Origin: Pyrinomonadaceae bacterium
GTDB taxonomy: Bacteria; Acidobacteriota; Blastocatellia; Pyrinomonadales; Pyrinomonadaceae
Assembly: GCA_014380365.1 (NCBI GenBank)
Contig: JACMJZ010000032.1
Span: 230,860 to 294,859, forward strand
Direction of reading: 5' to 3'
DNA length: 64,000 nucleotides
Shown here: positions 1-6,973 of the stretch, in pieces
How the letters are laid out: the number at the start of each line of letters is the position of its first letter
Position numbering within the stretch: the stretch's first letter is position 1
Program-made: the position numbers and the translations under genes
Notes under the pieces: generated by a model
The model's input: the letters and a program-made list of their open reading frames with translations, nothing else
Databases searched by the model: none
What the model was told of the DNA's origin: nothing

Positions 1-1367
1 CACCAGAACGGAACGCCCGGATACTGCCTAACGAGCAGTCTTGCCCGTGCCCGGCGACCAACAGCCAGTCTTATTGAAACGATTTTTAGCCATTCATCGA
101 ATTCCATCCGCTCGCCAAGTTCCATTAGTGATGGAGCTCGCGGGCGAATGAATATTTTTCCGGGAGGAGGAGACTCCGAAGGCTCTGAGGCACTCCGAAA
201 TACGGAATCCGTATCAAGAGAAGCATTATCGCCGCCCTGGGCGGCGTAGAGCGTGCCTGCGTCACTGCGAGTGTCCCAGGCCGCAATCTGGTCCCAGGCG
301 AGGACGTAGGAGTCAGGGTGGCCATTGTCGCGCGCCACCCGTCTACAGAAACCTTCCCACGTTTCACCGAGCCCTATGCGCAACACAACTTGCGCAGGCA
401 GCTCAGTCACAGGTTCGCGCTTCTTACGGCGCCAGTCTCCGAGCAGTTCAAAACATCGCGGCCAACGTCGGACTTCTGCAATCTCTACCAATTGCTCGTC
501 AGAGACTTCAGACCAGGATCCAGCCTTCGTTATATATTTCGTTAGCTCTTTGACTGCGCTTGATAATCCGATCTCTTTATCTGACGGGCGTCCTTTTTCA
601 CGAACCATTCGAACATCGATGTTGGCCTTTGCCGCCGCAGTAGGTTGAACTTCGAAAACCTCGCCCGCCCTTAGAGGGAAGCGGGAATACCAGCCCTCCA
701 GCTCCGCAGTGGCGTCCCACTCAATCTCGCGCCCAAACTCTCGCACGGCCTGGGTAATGCATCTGGTCCACTCGTCTTGCAGGTTACCCAGAGGTGGCAA
801 CGCAGTAACGATCCGCAAACCGTGTGTCTCATGTTTAGCCGCACGTTCAATGCGCCACTGCCTGGACCGCGCCTCTTGCTCCGCATCCCGCTCCAGATAA
901 CGGCCGTAAATCAACAAGTGAATGTGAGTGTGATAGCCGCGCGGGTTGATCGTGAACTCCACATGCTTCGCTCCGGCCTCGACGCGGCTGGACCAGAAAG
1001 CGCCATCAGCGAGCAAGGCGAACGCGCGGTTATATATTTCGTTCGAGGTTTCGAGAGAGACGCCCTGCAATGTTGGACCAGTGAGAGTTACAAAGCGCTC
1101 GAACTTACCTGCCTCGCGAAGAGTGAGTTTCCAGAATTCATTACGCACGCCCTCGAGACGGTGCTGAGCCTTGCGTGACAATTGCCGTAAGCAATGAGAG
1201 CACATTCGACTGTAGCAAGAAGTTTTTCGACCGTAGGCGTTGAAGGGACGCCCCTCAGCATCTGTGAGCGGAGCTATCCAGGTATTGTCAGGGTCAGAGC
1301 AACGGCCTATCAGCACAGCACGGCAAATCGTTCGACGTGAATCGCGAGCGACGCCAGCGTTCGCCAT
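1..1367 (-). CDS. Rolling-circle replication initiator, Rep_1/HUH type (C-terminus cut by window edge)
   Basis: The frame is open from an ATG at 1367 through position 1 without a stop, giving at least 455 residues; the 3' end lies left of the window. An N-terminal Cys cluster (C-x4-C-x2-C, around residues 54-62) matches the finger of pC194-type Rep proteins. HUH motif I is FVTLT (about residue 92), motif II is HTHIH (146-150, metal ligands) and motif III is KELTKYITK with nucleophile Tyr278 and Lys281. Such proteins nick one strand at a double-strand origin to start rolling-circle replication of plasmids and ssDNA phages. No helicase domain is visible. No clear Shine-Dalgarno precedes the ATG, but no other start occurs before the upstream stop near 1475. 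It is the last gene seen of the leftward element operon. The family call is firm; whether the replicon is plasmid or phage is inference. Confidence 0.85.
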   Translation of the reverse strand, partial: MANAGVARDSRRTICRAVLIGRCSDPDNTWIAPLTDAEGRPFNAYGRKTSCYSRMCSHCLRQLSRKAQHRLEGVRNEFWKLTLREAGKFERFVTLTGPTLQGVSLETSNEIYNRAFALLADGAFWSSRVEAGAKHVEFTINPRGYHTHIHLLIYGRYLERDAEQEARSRQWRIERAAKHETHGLRIVTALPPLGNLQDEWTRCITQAVREFGREIEWDATAELEGWYSRFPLRAGEVFEVQPTAAAKANIDVRMVREKGRPSDKEIGLSSAVKELTKYITKAGSWSEVSDEQLVEIAEVRRWPRCFELLGDWRRKKREPVTELPAQVVLRIGLGETWEGFCRRVARDNGHPDSYVLAWDQIAAWDTRSDAGTLYAAQGGDNASLDTDSVFRSASEPSESPPPGKIFIRPRAPSLMELGERMEFDEWLKIVSIRLAVGRRARARLLVRQYPGVPFW

Positions 1368-1521
1368 GCGCTTAGCAAGAGCTACGCCTTGTCTGGTTTC
1401 AGCCTCAGCTGTTGTTTGCGAATGAATGTGTCGGCTCGCATTTCTACTTGCCGACGAAGGGACGGGCGACTATCATGGAGATGTCGCACGCGCTGCCAAC
1501 ATCAGCGAGTGTTTGGACCGA

Positions 1522-1570
1522 CCGCCTGTGGCCCTTGATCCCTAGACAAGATTTCTAGGACCGCAGGCGG
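1522..1570. other. Nested hairpin upstream of rep; candidate origin or terminator
   Basis: Arms CCGCCTGTGG (1522-1531) and CCGCAGGCGG (1561-1570) pair with one mismatch and enclose a second stem, CCCTAGA (1540-1546) with TCTAGGA (1554-1560). The structure lies in the 233-bp gap just upstream of rep. Rolling-circle origins of this family often sit next to rep in hairpins. On the plus strand the stem is followed by CCTTTTCG, so a terminator is the alternative. Confidence 0.45.
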
Positions 1571-1600
1571 CCTTTTCGTAAAACCCAAAAAGAACGAATT

Positions 1601-1876
1601 TCAAGTGACCAGTCGTCTTAGTTTCGCTGCGAACCAAGCCAGACCTACGATTAAGCGCAGCCAACCACTGCCGCCCCTTCCAGCGGTGTCTTGAGGACTC
1701 GACAAATTTCCCCAATCACGATAACGAGGATCTACCGGCACCACGTCTCCATGTGCATTAACCGTCGCGTCTACCCAAATCACCCACCCACGACGGGACG
1801 GATCTTGAACCGAAATCTTTAGCGCTCCAGCGATCCCCTCCGACGTCTGAACGCCAGCGTAATAATTCCAACTCAT
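1601..1876 (-). CDS. Small membrane-anchored protein of the rolling-circle element
   Basis: A 91-residue protein with no recognised family. The first 65 residues are soluble-looking. Residues about 72-85 (WLRLIVGLAWFAAK) form a hydrophobic helix followed by positive residues (KLRRLVT), as in a C-terminal membrane tail with the basic end inside. A Shine-Dalgarno-like AGGACGG lies before the ATG. The gene sits 16 bp downstream of the muralytic enzyme gene in the same leftward operon, between it and rep. Together with its neighbours, which also have terminal membrane segments, a role as a small virion or cell-envelope protein is possible but is inference. Confidence 0.7.
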   Translation of the reverse strand: MSWNYYAGVQTSEGIAGALKISVQDPSRRGWVIWVDATVNAHGDVVPVDPRYRDWGNLSSPQDTAGRGGSGWLRLIVGLAWFAAKLRRLVT

Positions 1877-1892
1877 CTTTCGTCCGTCCTTA

Positions 1893-2435
1893 CTAATCGA
1901 GCCACCAATCCAACAAAAACAGCGTTAACGCGCCGACTACAACCACCGCGACGATCGAGCCGGCGGCCGGCGTAACGCCATCGCCCCATGACGATACGGA
2001 TCCAACCCGGTTCCCTGCTAACGCAAGAATCGCCGGAATGCCCTGGGCCGTCCGGGCGGTAAAGTTGTCGCGGCCGGTGCTTGGGTTGTAGCCTTCCGCG
2101 CGTTCGTAGACTGACGCGCCGCGGGCGCCTTCATCCGGACTCCCTGCCGATCGGAGAATGTTGCCAGCCCGAGACTCGCTCCCATTAAGTTCACGGACAG
2201 CGTAGGCAAGCTGGCTGTCAAAGTTTGTATTGCCTCGAATCGGCGGCAAGCGAGAACCGAGCCATTGCGCGATCCCGAAGGCGCCCGAACGTCGGTTTAT
2301 TGCAGTAGGGCCATTGGCAGTGCTTTCCACATTCGCCCAACGGGACACCAAGCCCGCAGCGCCGTAGGGCGACAGGCCATCCCCCAACAAATAGTTGAAG
2401 GCGTAAAGTTGATTTGTCTGCGTCCAAAAGCCCAT
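1893..2435 (-). CDS. Phage-type muralytic enzyme (tail-lysozyme/transglycosylase-like) with C-terminal membrane anchor
   Basis: 180 residues from ATG 2435. The frame is open further upstream, but that part overlaps the preceding gene in another frame and does not look like real protein. Residues about 15-110 resemble the phage tail lysozyme fold: a helix with SRWANVES, where Glu is the likely catalytic acid, then AFGIAQWLGSR, then FDSQLAYAVREL. This is the order seen in enzymes that open peptidoglycan during phage entry or release. The C-terminus (about 155-176, GSIVAVVVVGALTLFLLDWW) is a transmembrane helix, unusual for a free lysozyme and like the membrane-bound lytic enzymes of internal-membrane phages. 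It starts 13 bp after the stop of the 137-residue protein. Enzyme class is likely; the exact bond cleaved is not determined. Confidence 0.75.
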   Translation of the reverse strand: MGFWTQTNQLYAFNYLLGDGLSPYGAAGLVSRWANVESTANGPTAINRRSGAFGIAQWLGSRLPPIRGNTNFDSQLAYAVRELNGSESRAGNILRSAGSPDEGARGASVYERAEGYNPSTGRDNFTARTAQGIPAILALAGNRVGSVSSWGDGVTPAAGSIVAVVVVGALTLFLLDWWLD

Positions 2436-2448
2436 GACAACCACGATT

Positions 2449-2862
2449 TCAGCTGGACCACCACCACACACCAAGCACAAGGAGGACCACCACCCCAACG
2501 ATTCCGACGCCCGTCCCCGGAGCTGATGGCGCAGACGAATCCCCGAACGGGAATCCGAGCAGTTCATACAACGTGCCCTCCCCCATGCTGCGATACATAG
2601 GATTGCTCGGAATATACTTGCCAAGCTTGCTGTCCCACTGCGCCTCCACCCAGATTTTTTTCCCGGCAGGGCCGTACGGGTCAGGCATGAGCAGCTGCAC
2701 CACGCTGGGAATGTTCGGGATGTTGCGAGGATGTTTGGCAGCAGCGGCAGCGGCGGCGGCGGCCGCATTAACAGCAGCAACGGGATCGTCGGGCGGATCA
2801 GCAAACGGATCAACAAAACCAAGACCATTCGTGCCTGCATACTGTAAATGGTACCTACTCAT
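2449..2862 (-). CDS. Ala-rich small protein with C-terminal transmembrane helix
   Basis: 137 residues. A strong GGGGGT Shine-Dalgarno sits 5-6 bases before the ATG. An N-terminal segment is followed by a run of ten or more alanines (about 32-42), a central region with GKKIWVEAQWDSKLGKY, a Gly/Ser/Pro linker, and a hydrophobic end (VGIVGVVVLLVLGVWWW) that reads as a tail anchor. No family is recognised. It lies in the same leftward operon between the 425-residue protein and the muralytic enzyme. The poly-Ala stretch is encoded by GCN repeats at 2740-2775 and could be length-variable. A structural or membrane role in a phage-like particle is inference from context only. Confidence 0.7.
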   Translation of the reverse strand: MSRYHLQYAGTNGLGFVDPFADPPDDPVAAVNAAAAAAAAAAKHPRNIPNIPSVVQLLMPDPYGPAGKKIWVEAQWDSKLGKYIPSNPMYRSMGEGTLYELLGFPFGDSSAPSAPGTGVGIVGVVVLLVLGVWWWSS

Positions 2863-2893
2863 TTTTTACCCCCAGAAGGATTTCTTTGCCCGC

Positions 2894-4171
2894 TCAGGCG
2901 GCCTTGCCCGCTGCGGCGGCCTTACCCGCTGCATCCGCGGCTGGCTTTGGCTTCTGACCGTTACCCGTTGCAGCAGGCTGCACTTGCAGCCGGCTGCGCA
3001 CTCCAGCGCGTAACCCGTCAACAAACTTTCCTGCGTTAGAAATAATCGCAAGGTTAGTATTGGTTGCTTGTGACAAGATGCTGAGCAGCTCTTCGTTTTC
3101 CTTGCTTAACAATTGACCGACTACGGGCATTAGCTGAGGCTGTTCAGCCATCAGTTGGACCACCGCATCGACACATTCTTTCGGGTCATTGTTGGCGACA
3201 ATATCTTGCTTCATGTAAACAAGCACATCATCGAGACTGAGAGGCTGGTCCGGTTGTGGTCCACTTACCGGAGGAGTGTCAGATGAGGGTGCCGCTGCGT
3301 TTTGCCTCGCTGCAGCGGCAGCGTTAGCCAACACGGCAGGATCAACATTGCCAAGTAGCGTGACGAGCTTCGCGCCAAGCGCCGGCCCAACAACAGGCCC
3401 CACGTAAGGAACAATCTCTTTCACGAGGTCGAAAAGCTTTGTTCCCCAGCCCTCAGGCTCAGCAACGCGCTCGGCGGTCCCAAGAGCTTCTCGCATCTCG
3501 CGGAAAATCATCGGAAGGACACCCGTCTTTTCCACCACTGCCAATCTCAACTGCTGCTCAGCGCTCAAAGGTGGCGCAGGATTTTCTTTCGGCATCAGCG
3601 ATACGATGTCCTCTCGAATTTCCTGGCGCCGGCGCAATTCTTTTTCCGCACGGCGCTCAGCCATTTCCTCGAGCTCCCGCAAAGTTTCGATCATCGTTGG
3701 CCCCGATCCCTCGACTTGGCGTGAGCGTTTGTCTCGGGCATCAAGCGTTGCATTCACCGTGGACGCAACAAGACGAGCGATATCGGAAGAGCTGAGCGAC
3801 TCACCGGCTTGTGGAGCGAACTCAGCGGCTGAAATGTCGCCGGCATCGTCGTCAGATTCGGCGGCGCTCGTCGAGGCGTCCTCTTCATCTTTAGTGTAGA
3901 AAAGAACTTCACCTGAGAATTCACCACTGCGTTTCTTCTCGATGCGATACATGCCCGGCTCGCAGTCGCTGCGTTCCTCAATGTGATCTTCAACATCGAC
4001 TTCAAGAGGTACACTGCCTTTGTCTTCCCTGGGACCCCCTTTGCCCTCAGGAAGAAAAGCAATGTAGAGTTTTGGGTCCCCTCGCTGGCGTCTGACACGG
4101 CGGCCAGCCGGAACCTGTGATGCTGATTCTCCCGCGGATTCGCGGTTAGAGTCCGGATGTTTTACGGCCAT
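2894..4171 (-). CDS. Large helical protein with Ala/Lys-rich tail, function unknown
   Basis: 425 residues from ATG 4171; the frame is open to an ATG at 4216 (15 more residues) without a better ribosome site. There is a basic N-terminus, a beta-rich segment (about 30-100) containing GDPKLYIAFLPEG and GMYRIEKKRSG, an acidic linker, then long charged helices (about 160-210, TLRELEEMAERRAEKEL). A hydrophobic stretch around KEIVPYVGPVVGPALGAKL is next, and a tail of repeated Ala-Gly-Lys closes the protein. It is the largest gene of the element in view. It does not look like a double jelly-roll capsid protein. It might be a minor structural or DNA-associated protein; no family is recognised. Confidence 0.7.
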   Translation of the reverse strand: MAVKHPDSNRESAGESASQVPAGRRVRRQRGDPKLYIAFLPEGKGGPREDKGSVPLEVDVEDHIEERSDCEPGMYRIEKKRSGEFSGEVLFYTKDEEDASTSAAESDDDAGDISAAEFAPQAGESLSSSDIARLVASTVNATLDARDKRSRQVEGSGPTMIETLRELEEMAERRAEKELRRRQEIREDIVSLMPKENPAPPLSAEQQLRLAVVEKTGVLPMIFREMREALGTAERVAEPEGWGTKLFDLVKEIVPYVGPVVGPALGAKLVTLLGNVDPAVLANAAAAARQNAAAPSSDTPPVSGPQPDQPLSLDDVLVYMKQDIVANNDPKECVDAVVQLMAEQPQLMPVVGQLLSKENEELLSILSQATNTNLAIISNAGKFVDGLRAGVRSRLQVQPAATGNGQKPKPAADAAGKAAAAGKAA

Positions 4172-4277
4172 AATTCTCGCTTGCGCCGGCACAGTTACCC
4201 GGCGAGTTACCAGCATTTACCGGCGCTGCACGGTACAGATGAGCAGCATTAACCGACGGATTGACGGCGCAACTTTA

Positions 4278-4511
4278 CTATTCGTCGTCGTCCTCGTCGT
4301 CCTCATTGTCGTCGTCCTCCGGCGCGGCTGTTGATTGCTCAGCCCATTGCTCAGAGGCATCGGGCACTGCGGCCTCGATGGCCACCGTAATTTCATCAAG
4401 AGCGATCGTCATTGCTTGGCGCGAACTCTCAGCCTCGTTAGCAATGCCGTAGACTTCAACCAGTGCAGCCTCAAGCCGGTCGGCCTTGGCCTGCGGAGTT
4501 TCTTTAGCCAT
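4278..4511 (-). CDS. Small protein with acidic C-terminal tail
   Basis: 77 residues from ATG 4511. GGAAAGGA lies before an in-frame ATG at 4523 but is too close to it, so the second ATG is preferred. The first 60 residues look like a single amphipathic helix or coiled coil. The C-terminus is a run of about 15 Asp and Glu residues encoded by imperfect GAC/GAT/GAG repeats (4278-4318). Such tails occur on DNA mimics and on scaffolding or histone-like partners; no specific function can be assigned. It lies between the 181-residue protein and the 425-residue protein in the leftward operon. Confidence 0.65.
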   Translation of the reverse strand: MAKETPQAKADRLEAALVEVYGIANEAESSRQAMTIALDEITVAIEAAVPDASEQWAEQSTAAPEDDDNEDDEDDDE

Positions 4512-4634
4512 GATGTGATTCATTCCTTTCCGATCTAAAAATCAATCTCGACAGCCAAGACGACCATCGACAGCGATTGATACAGAGAAGGGATGGAAAA
4601 ATAAAGAGGCGGGAATTCTTTTCCAGAAAAGAAG

Positions 4635-5180
4635 TTACTTTGTATTTTTGGGTTTTCGAGTGCCGGTAGGTATGACCTTAAGACGTTGAAGAGCGCGGCG
4701 AATCCTGATTTCCTCCTTGCGCACTCTTTCTCTGGACGCACGCTTACCACATTTTTGCTGTGCAATCTCTGTGATTTTCGAAGCCTCACTACGTGCGGTG
4801 CCCTGTGATAATTCAATAAATGACCGTTTGAAATTCAACGTCTCATCGTCGTAATCTTCTTTAGGACGGCCTTTAGGTTTGGGACTCTTTCGAGGTGGTC
4901 CGGGAGCGAGGCCGAACGCCTGGCGATAGGAATCGAGGAACTGTTCAAACTCAGTAACGGCATCAAAACCAACCTTAGGGTTTGACTGAATCAGCATAGT
5001 CATTTTGTCACAAAACCGCTGTATCACCGGGTCGTCATACTCACTCGTTTCGATTGGCGTAAAGTCCGCTTCATACCGAACGCGTCGGCGCGCCGGCGAG
5101 AGAAACTCATCCAACTTGCGAAAACTGTGGCTTCTAAGCCTCTTCCGGTCAGGCGATTCTATTGCTGCTTTTTTCATCAT
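4635..5180 (-). CDS. Basic protein with a C-terminal DNA-binding-like region, element regulator or replication accessory
   Basis: 181 residues. The ATG at 5180 overlaps the stop of the upstream HTH gene (ATGA arrangement), and GGAG lies six bases before it, so the two are translationally coupled. The protein is basic. A Pro/Lys-rich linker (about 105-120, PPRKSPKPKGRPKED) joins an N-terminal helical half to a C-terminal half with FKRSFIELSQGTARSEASKI and repeated Arg/Lys. This resembles a homeodomain-like or transposase-like HTH, but no family is recognised with confidence. Coupling to a small excisionase-type protein suggests a regulatory or replication role. Confidence 0.65.
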   Translation of the reverse strand: MMKKAAIESPDRKRLRSHSFRKLDEFLSPARRRVRYEADFTPIETSEYDDPVIQRFCDKMTMLIQSNPKVGFDAVTEFEQFLDSYRQAFGLAPGPPRKSPKPKGRPKEDYDDETLNFKRSFIELSQGTARSEASKITEIAQQKCGKRASRERVRKEEIRIRRALQRLKVIPTGTRKPKNTK

Positions 5181-5380
5181 TTTTTCTCCGTCTTAGGCGG
5201 CCTCCCCCCCGGTTGGGCTTTGAATTTCTGAATATCGCTACGCCTCACGTGCAATCGGCCCGCAACTTCGTAAGTATCCAGGCGGCCGCGACGTATCAGG
5301 TCGGCAATCGCTTCCGGAGAAACCCCACGCAGCCTAGCTGCCTCAGACTGAGTGATTAAATCCTTAGGAAATTCTTTCAC
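5177..5380 (-). CDS. Excisionase/MerR-like helix-turn-helix protein
   Basis: 67 residues from GTG 5380 with GGAGGGA nine bases upstream. DLITQSEAARLRGVSPEAI followed by DLIRRGRLDTYEVAGRLHVRRSDI is the typical winged-helix pattern of small excisionase or AlpA-type proteins: helix-turn-helix, a short beta wing, then a final helix. It is the first gene of the leftward operon and is divergent from a plus-strand pair that ends in another protein of the same fold. It probably binds the inverted repeat at 5397-5451 and controls the element. Confidence 0.8.
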   Translation of the reverse strand: MKEFPKDLITQSEAARLRGVSPEAIADLIRRGRLDTYEVAGRLHVRRSDIQKFKAQPGGRPPKTEKK

Positions 5381-5396
5381 CTTGCGTCCCTCCGAA

Positions 5397-5451
5397 AACT
5401 ACTTGAAGTTTCCAAGCTAAACCTGTAACATCTTAAATGCTTCAAGTAGTT
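5397..5451. promoter_or_regulatory. 12-bp inverted repeat in the divergent promoter region
   Basis: AACTACTTGAAG (5397-5408) and CTTCAAGTAGTT (5440-5451) are perfect inverse copies separated by 31 bp. They lie between the leftward HTH gene (start 5380) and the rightward gene (start 5561). Position and symmetry fit an operator for one of the two HTH proteins; a replication iteron is less likely. Confidence 0.55.
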
Positions 5452-5560
5452 TAATCAAGTGCTAAAAAGGAATGGGCTCAGGAGTGCGTCAACACTCTCC
5501 AAGCCCAGCATTGACACCTTCTCGGCTGCAACCCTACTTTTAGGAAAGGAAAAACTGCCA

Positions 5561-5893
5561 ATGCAATCGCATTCTACAATAACCACAGAGCCCGACAAAG
5601 GACTAAGTAAGGGAAGAGCGAAGTGGAATACTAGCCAGGCAAAGGTAAGAGACCTAGTGGAACGCATTTTAGTTGATGAGGATAACGACCAGGCGCTAGC
5701 CCTCATTGCTTTAGTCGAGCTGCTCGCTTTTGAAAGAAAAAGTTTTGTTGATCGGGAAACGCTAGCTGGCATGGCAGCGAACCATGCATATACCCAAACA
5801 CTGGCATTCGGAGCCCAGGCCACGGCGTTCCGAGATCGCGCCATGAGATTAATCACACCAACCTCAGTTCAAGTTTTGGAATTTGGAAAATAA
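5561..5893 (+). CDS. Small helical protein of unknown function
   Basis: 110 residues. ATG 5561 is preferred because AGGAAAGGA lies ten bases upstream; an earlier in-frame ATG at 5459 has no ribosome site. A polar N-terminus is followed by helices (AKVRDLVERILVDEDNDQALALIALVELLAFE). No family is recognised. It is the first gene of the rightward transcript, three bases before an excisionase-like gene, so both are probably co-transcribed from the divergent promoter. Confidence 0.65.
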   Translation: MQSHSTITTEPDKGLSKGRAKWNTSQAKVRDLVERILVDEDNDQALALIALVELLAFERKSFVDRETLAGMAANHAYTQTLAFGAQATAFRDRAMRLITPTSVQVLEFGK

Positions 5894-5896
5894 CTC

Positions 5897-6157
5897 ATGG
5901 AAAAGAACATGCCGGTAGAGATGGTGACTGTCCCAAAGCTTATGACGCTAGAACAGTTAGTCGAATGGCTACAAGTGCAGAAAGCAACAGTCTACGGCTG
6001 GGTTCACCGGAGGCAGATTCCATTCATTAAGGTTGGCCCAAAGGAACTGATGCATGGAGGTGCGCGCGAGCGCGATAGCCGTCCGTTGCGTTTCGACTAT
6101 CACGAGATTTTGGAATGGTTGGAAACTGGAACCATGCCAGATCGGTTCAAGCGGTAG
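5897..6157 (+). CDS. Excisionase-family helix-turn-helix protein
   Basis: 86 residues. MTLEQLVEWLQVQKATVYGW, then HRRQIPFIKVGPKE and RFDYHEILEWLETG, is the classic excisionase-family winged helix seen in AlpA/Xis-like proteins of mobile elements. It follows the 110-residue gene by three bases, with GGAAAA before the ATG. As the second HTH protein, transcribed away from the first (5177-5380), it suggests a two-regulator switch for the element. DNA binding is well supported; the target is not known. Confidence 0.82.
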   Translation: MEKNMPVEMVTVPKLMTLEQLVEWLQVQKATVYGWVHRRQIPFIKVGPKELMHGGARERDSRPLRFDYHEILEWLETGTMPDRFKR

Positions 6158-6491
6158 GCAACTTTCACTCTAACAAAACCAAAACGAGTTTATCGCTTGC
6201 GGAATACGGAGAGCAAATGAGAAAGGGCAGCGCGGAATTAATTCCGCGCTGCCCAACCTCTCCGTACATTCACCAACTGCGGCGCTCAGGTCGCTCTCCA
6301 GCGTTGCCTTATCCTCCGAGTTGGCACCTTTTACTCTACCACATCAGTCAAGCCTTGATCGTTAAAGTGGCTACCTCGCCAATCGGCGGCTCAGGCCGTT
6401 TGGCCACGCGCAAAATAGCGGACCTAGATCCGGCTGGTAAAACTCCAACCTCCACTTGGATTCTGCTCGTTGATAGCGCTCTGGCATTTTC
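6158..6491. other. Intergenic segment with large palindrome
   Basis: About 330 bp without a convincing gene. It contains the 6206-6265 hairpin described separately, then a GC-mixed stretch with no recognisable tRNA, attachment core or terminator. It may hold the right boundary of the rolling-circle element. Confidence 0.4.
6206..6265. repeat. 30-bp perfect palindrome within nested 8-bp arms
   Basis: Positions 6225-6254 form a perfect 30-bp palindrome (arm GGGCAGCGCGGAATT). It is flanked by ACGGAGAG (6206-6213) and CTCTCCGT (6258-6265), which extend the stem after a short asymmetric bulge. There is no T-tract, so a simple terminator is less likely. On single-stranded DNA it would fold very stably, as do packaging signals and single-strand origins of rolling-circle replicons. 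Confidence 0.6.
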
Positions 6492-6932
6492 ATGTCAGGC
6501 GTTGCGTACGCGCAGAGAGTCGCCTCCAAGGATGCGACTAGCCCTCGTGACAGGGGGGCCCAGAACGAGCGGCGCGACGCGGTGAGGGAGCATGGCCGAG
6601 CTGTGAACAGTAGGGACATGGACCGGGAAATCGGAGCGCACGACAGGGTGACCAACGCAGAGTCAAGGGCTCCAAGGGACATGCCTGACGTGAACCGCGA
6701 CAGGCTCACGGGCGCAAGGGAAGTCGATAGGTCGAAGGGTTGGGACGGGCGTCTGGGCGGCGACAAGGAACGCCCAGACCGCGACCGCTCCAGCAGTCGC
6801 GACAAGGCCGACAAGAGTGACAGGGCCGATAAAGGCGGCGGTTCCGACAGGAGCAGCCGAGGCGACAGGAGTGACCGGAGCGACAAAAGCGACCGAAGCG
6901 GGCGAAGCGGAGGCTACAGAGACAGGAACTGA
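6492..6932 (+). CDS. Low-complexity Asp/Arg/Ser-rich protein (possible gene)
   Basis: 146 codons from an ATG without a clear ribosome site. The product is highly charged and predicted disordered: Arg/Asp pairs in the first 95 residues, then repeated D-R-S and D-K-S units (RSDRSDKSDRSGRSGGYRDRN at the end). A clear hairpin terminator begins 15 bp after the stop, which supports a rightward transcript ending here. The antisense strand is also open, as expected for such repeats. It could be a surface or nucleic-acid-associated disordered protein, or not a gene. Confidence 0.45.
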   Translation: MSGVAYAQRVASKDATSPRDRGAQNERRDAVREHGRAVNSRDMDREIGAHDRVTNAESRAPRDMPDVNRDRLTGAREVDRSKGWDGRLGGDKERPDRDRSSSRDKADKSDRADKGGGSDRSSRGDRSDRSDKSDRSGRSGGYRDRN

Positions 6933-6947
6933 GCCAAACAAAGGAAG

Positions 6948-6973
6948 CGGCGGGAATGTAAAACTTCCCGCCG
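6948..6973 (+). terminator. Rho-independent-type terminator
   Basis: CGGCGGGAA (6948-6956) and TTCCCGCCG (6965-6973) form a nine-base-pair stem with an eight-base loop, followed by TTTGTCTTCT. It lies just after the stop of the Asp/Arg/Ser-rich frame. Confidence 0.65.

Noticed and set aside
529-1043. A 15-bp sequence (GTTATATATTTCGTT) occurs at 529-543 and again at 1029-1043, exactly 500 bp apart.
   Set aside because: Both copies lie within the Rep gene and encode different but plausible residues (TKYITK and NEIYNR); the first is required by motif III, so coincidence is the simpler explanation.
2436-2840. Upstream extension of the muralytic enzyme frame to 2840, giving a 315-residue product.
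   Set aside because: The extension overlaps the 137-residue gene in another frame and reads as Leu/Pro/Arg-rich shadow sequence from the poly-Ala codons.
2894-4171. The 425-residue protein as a major capsid protein.
   Set aside because: The sequence is mostly charged helices with an Ala/Lys tail, not the beta-rich pattern of single or double jelly-roll capsids.
6371-6886. Minus-strand open frame of 171 codons opposite the Asp/Arg/Ser gene.
   Set aside because: Ser/Leu/Arg low complexity produced by the complement of the repeats; the terminator supports the plus strand.
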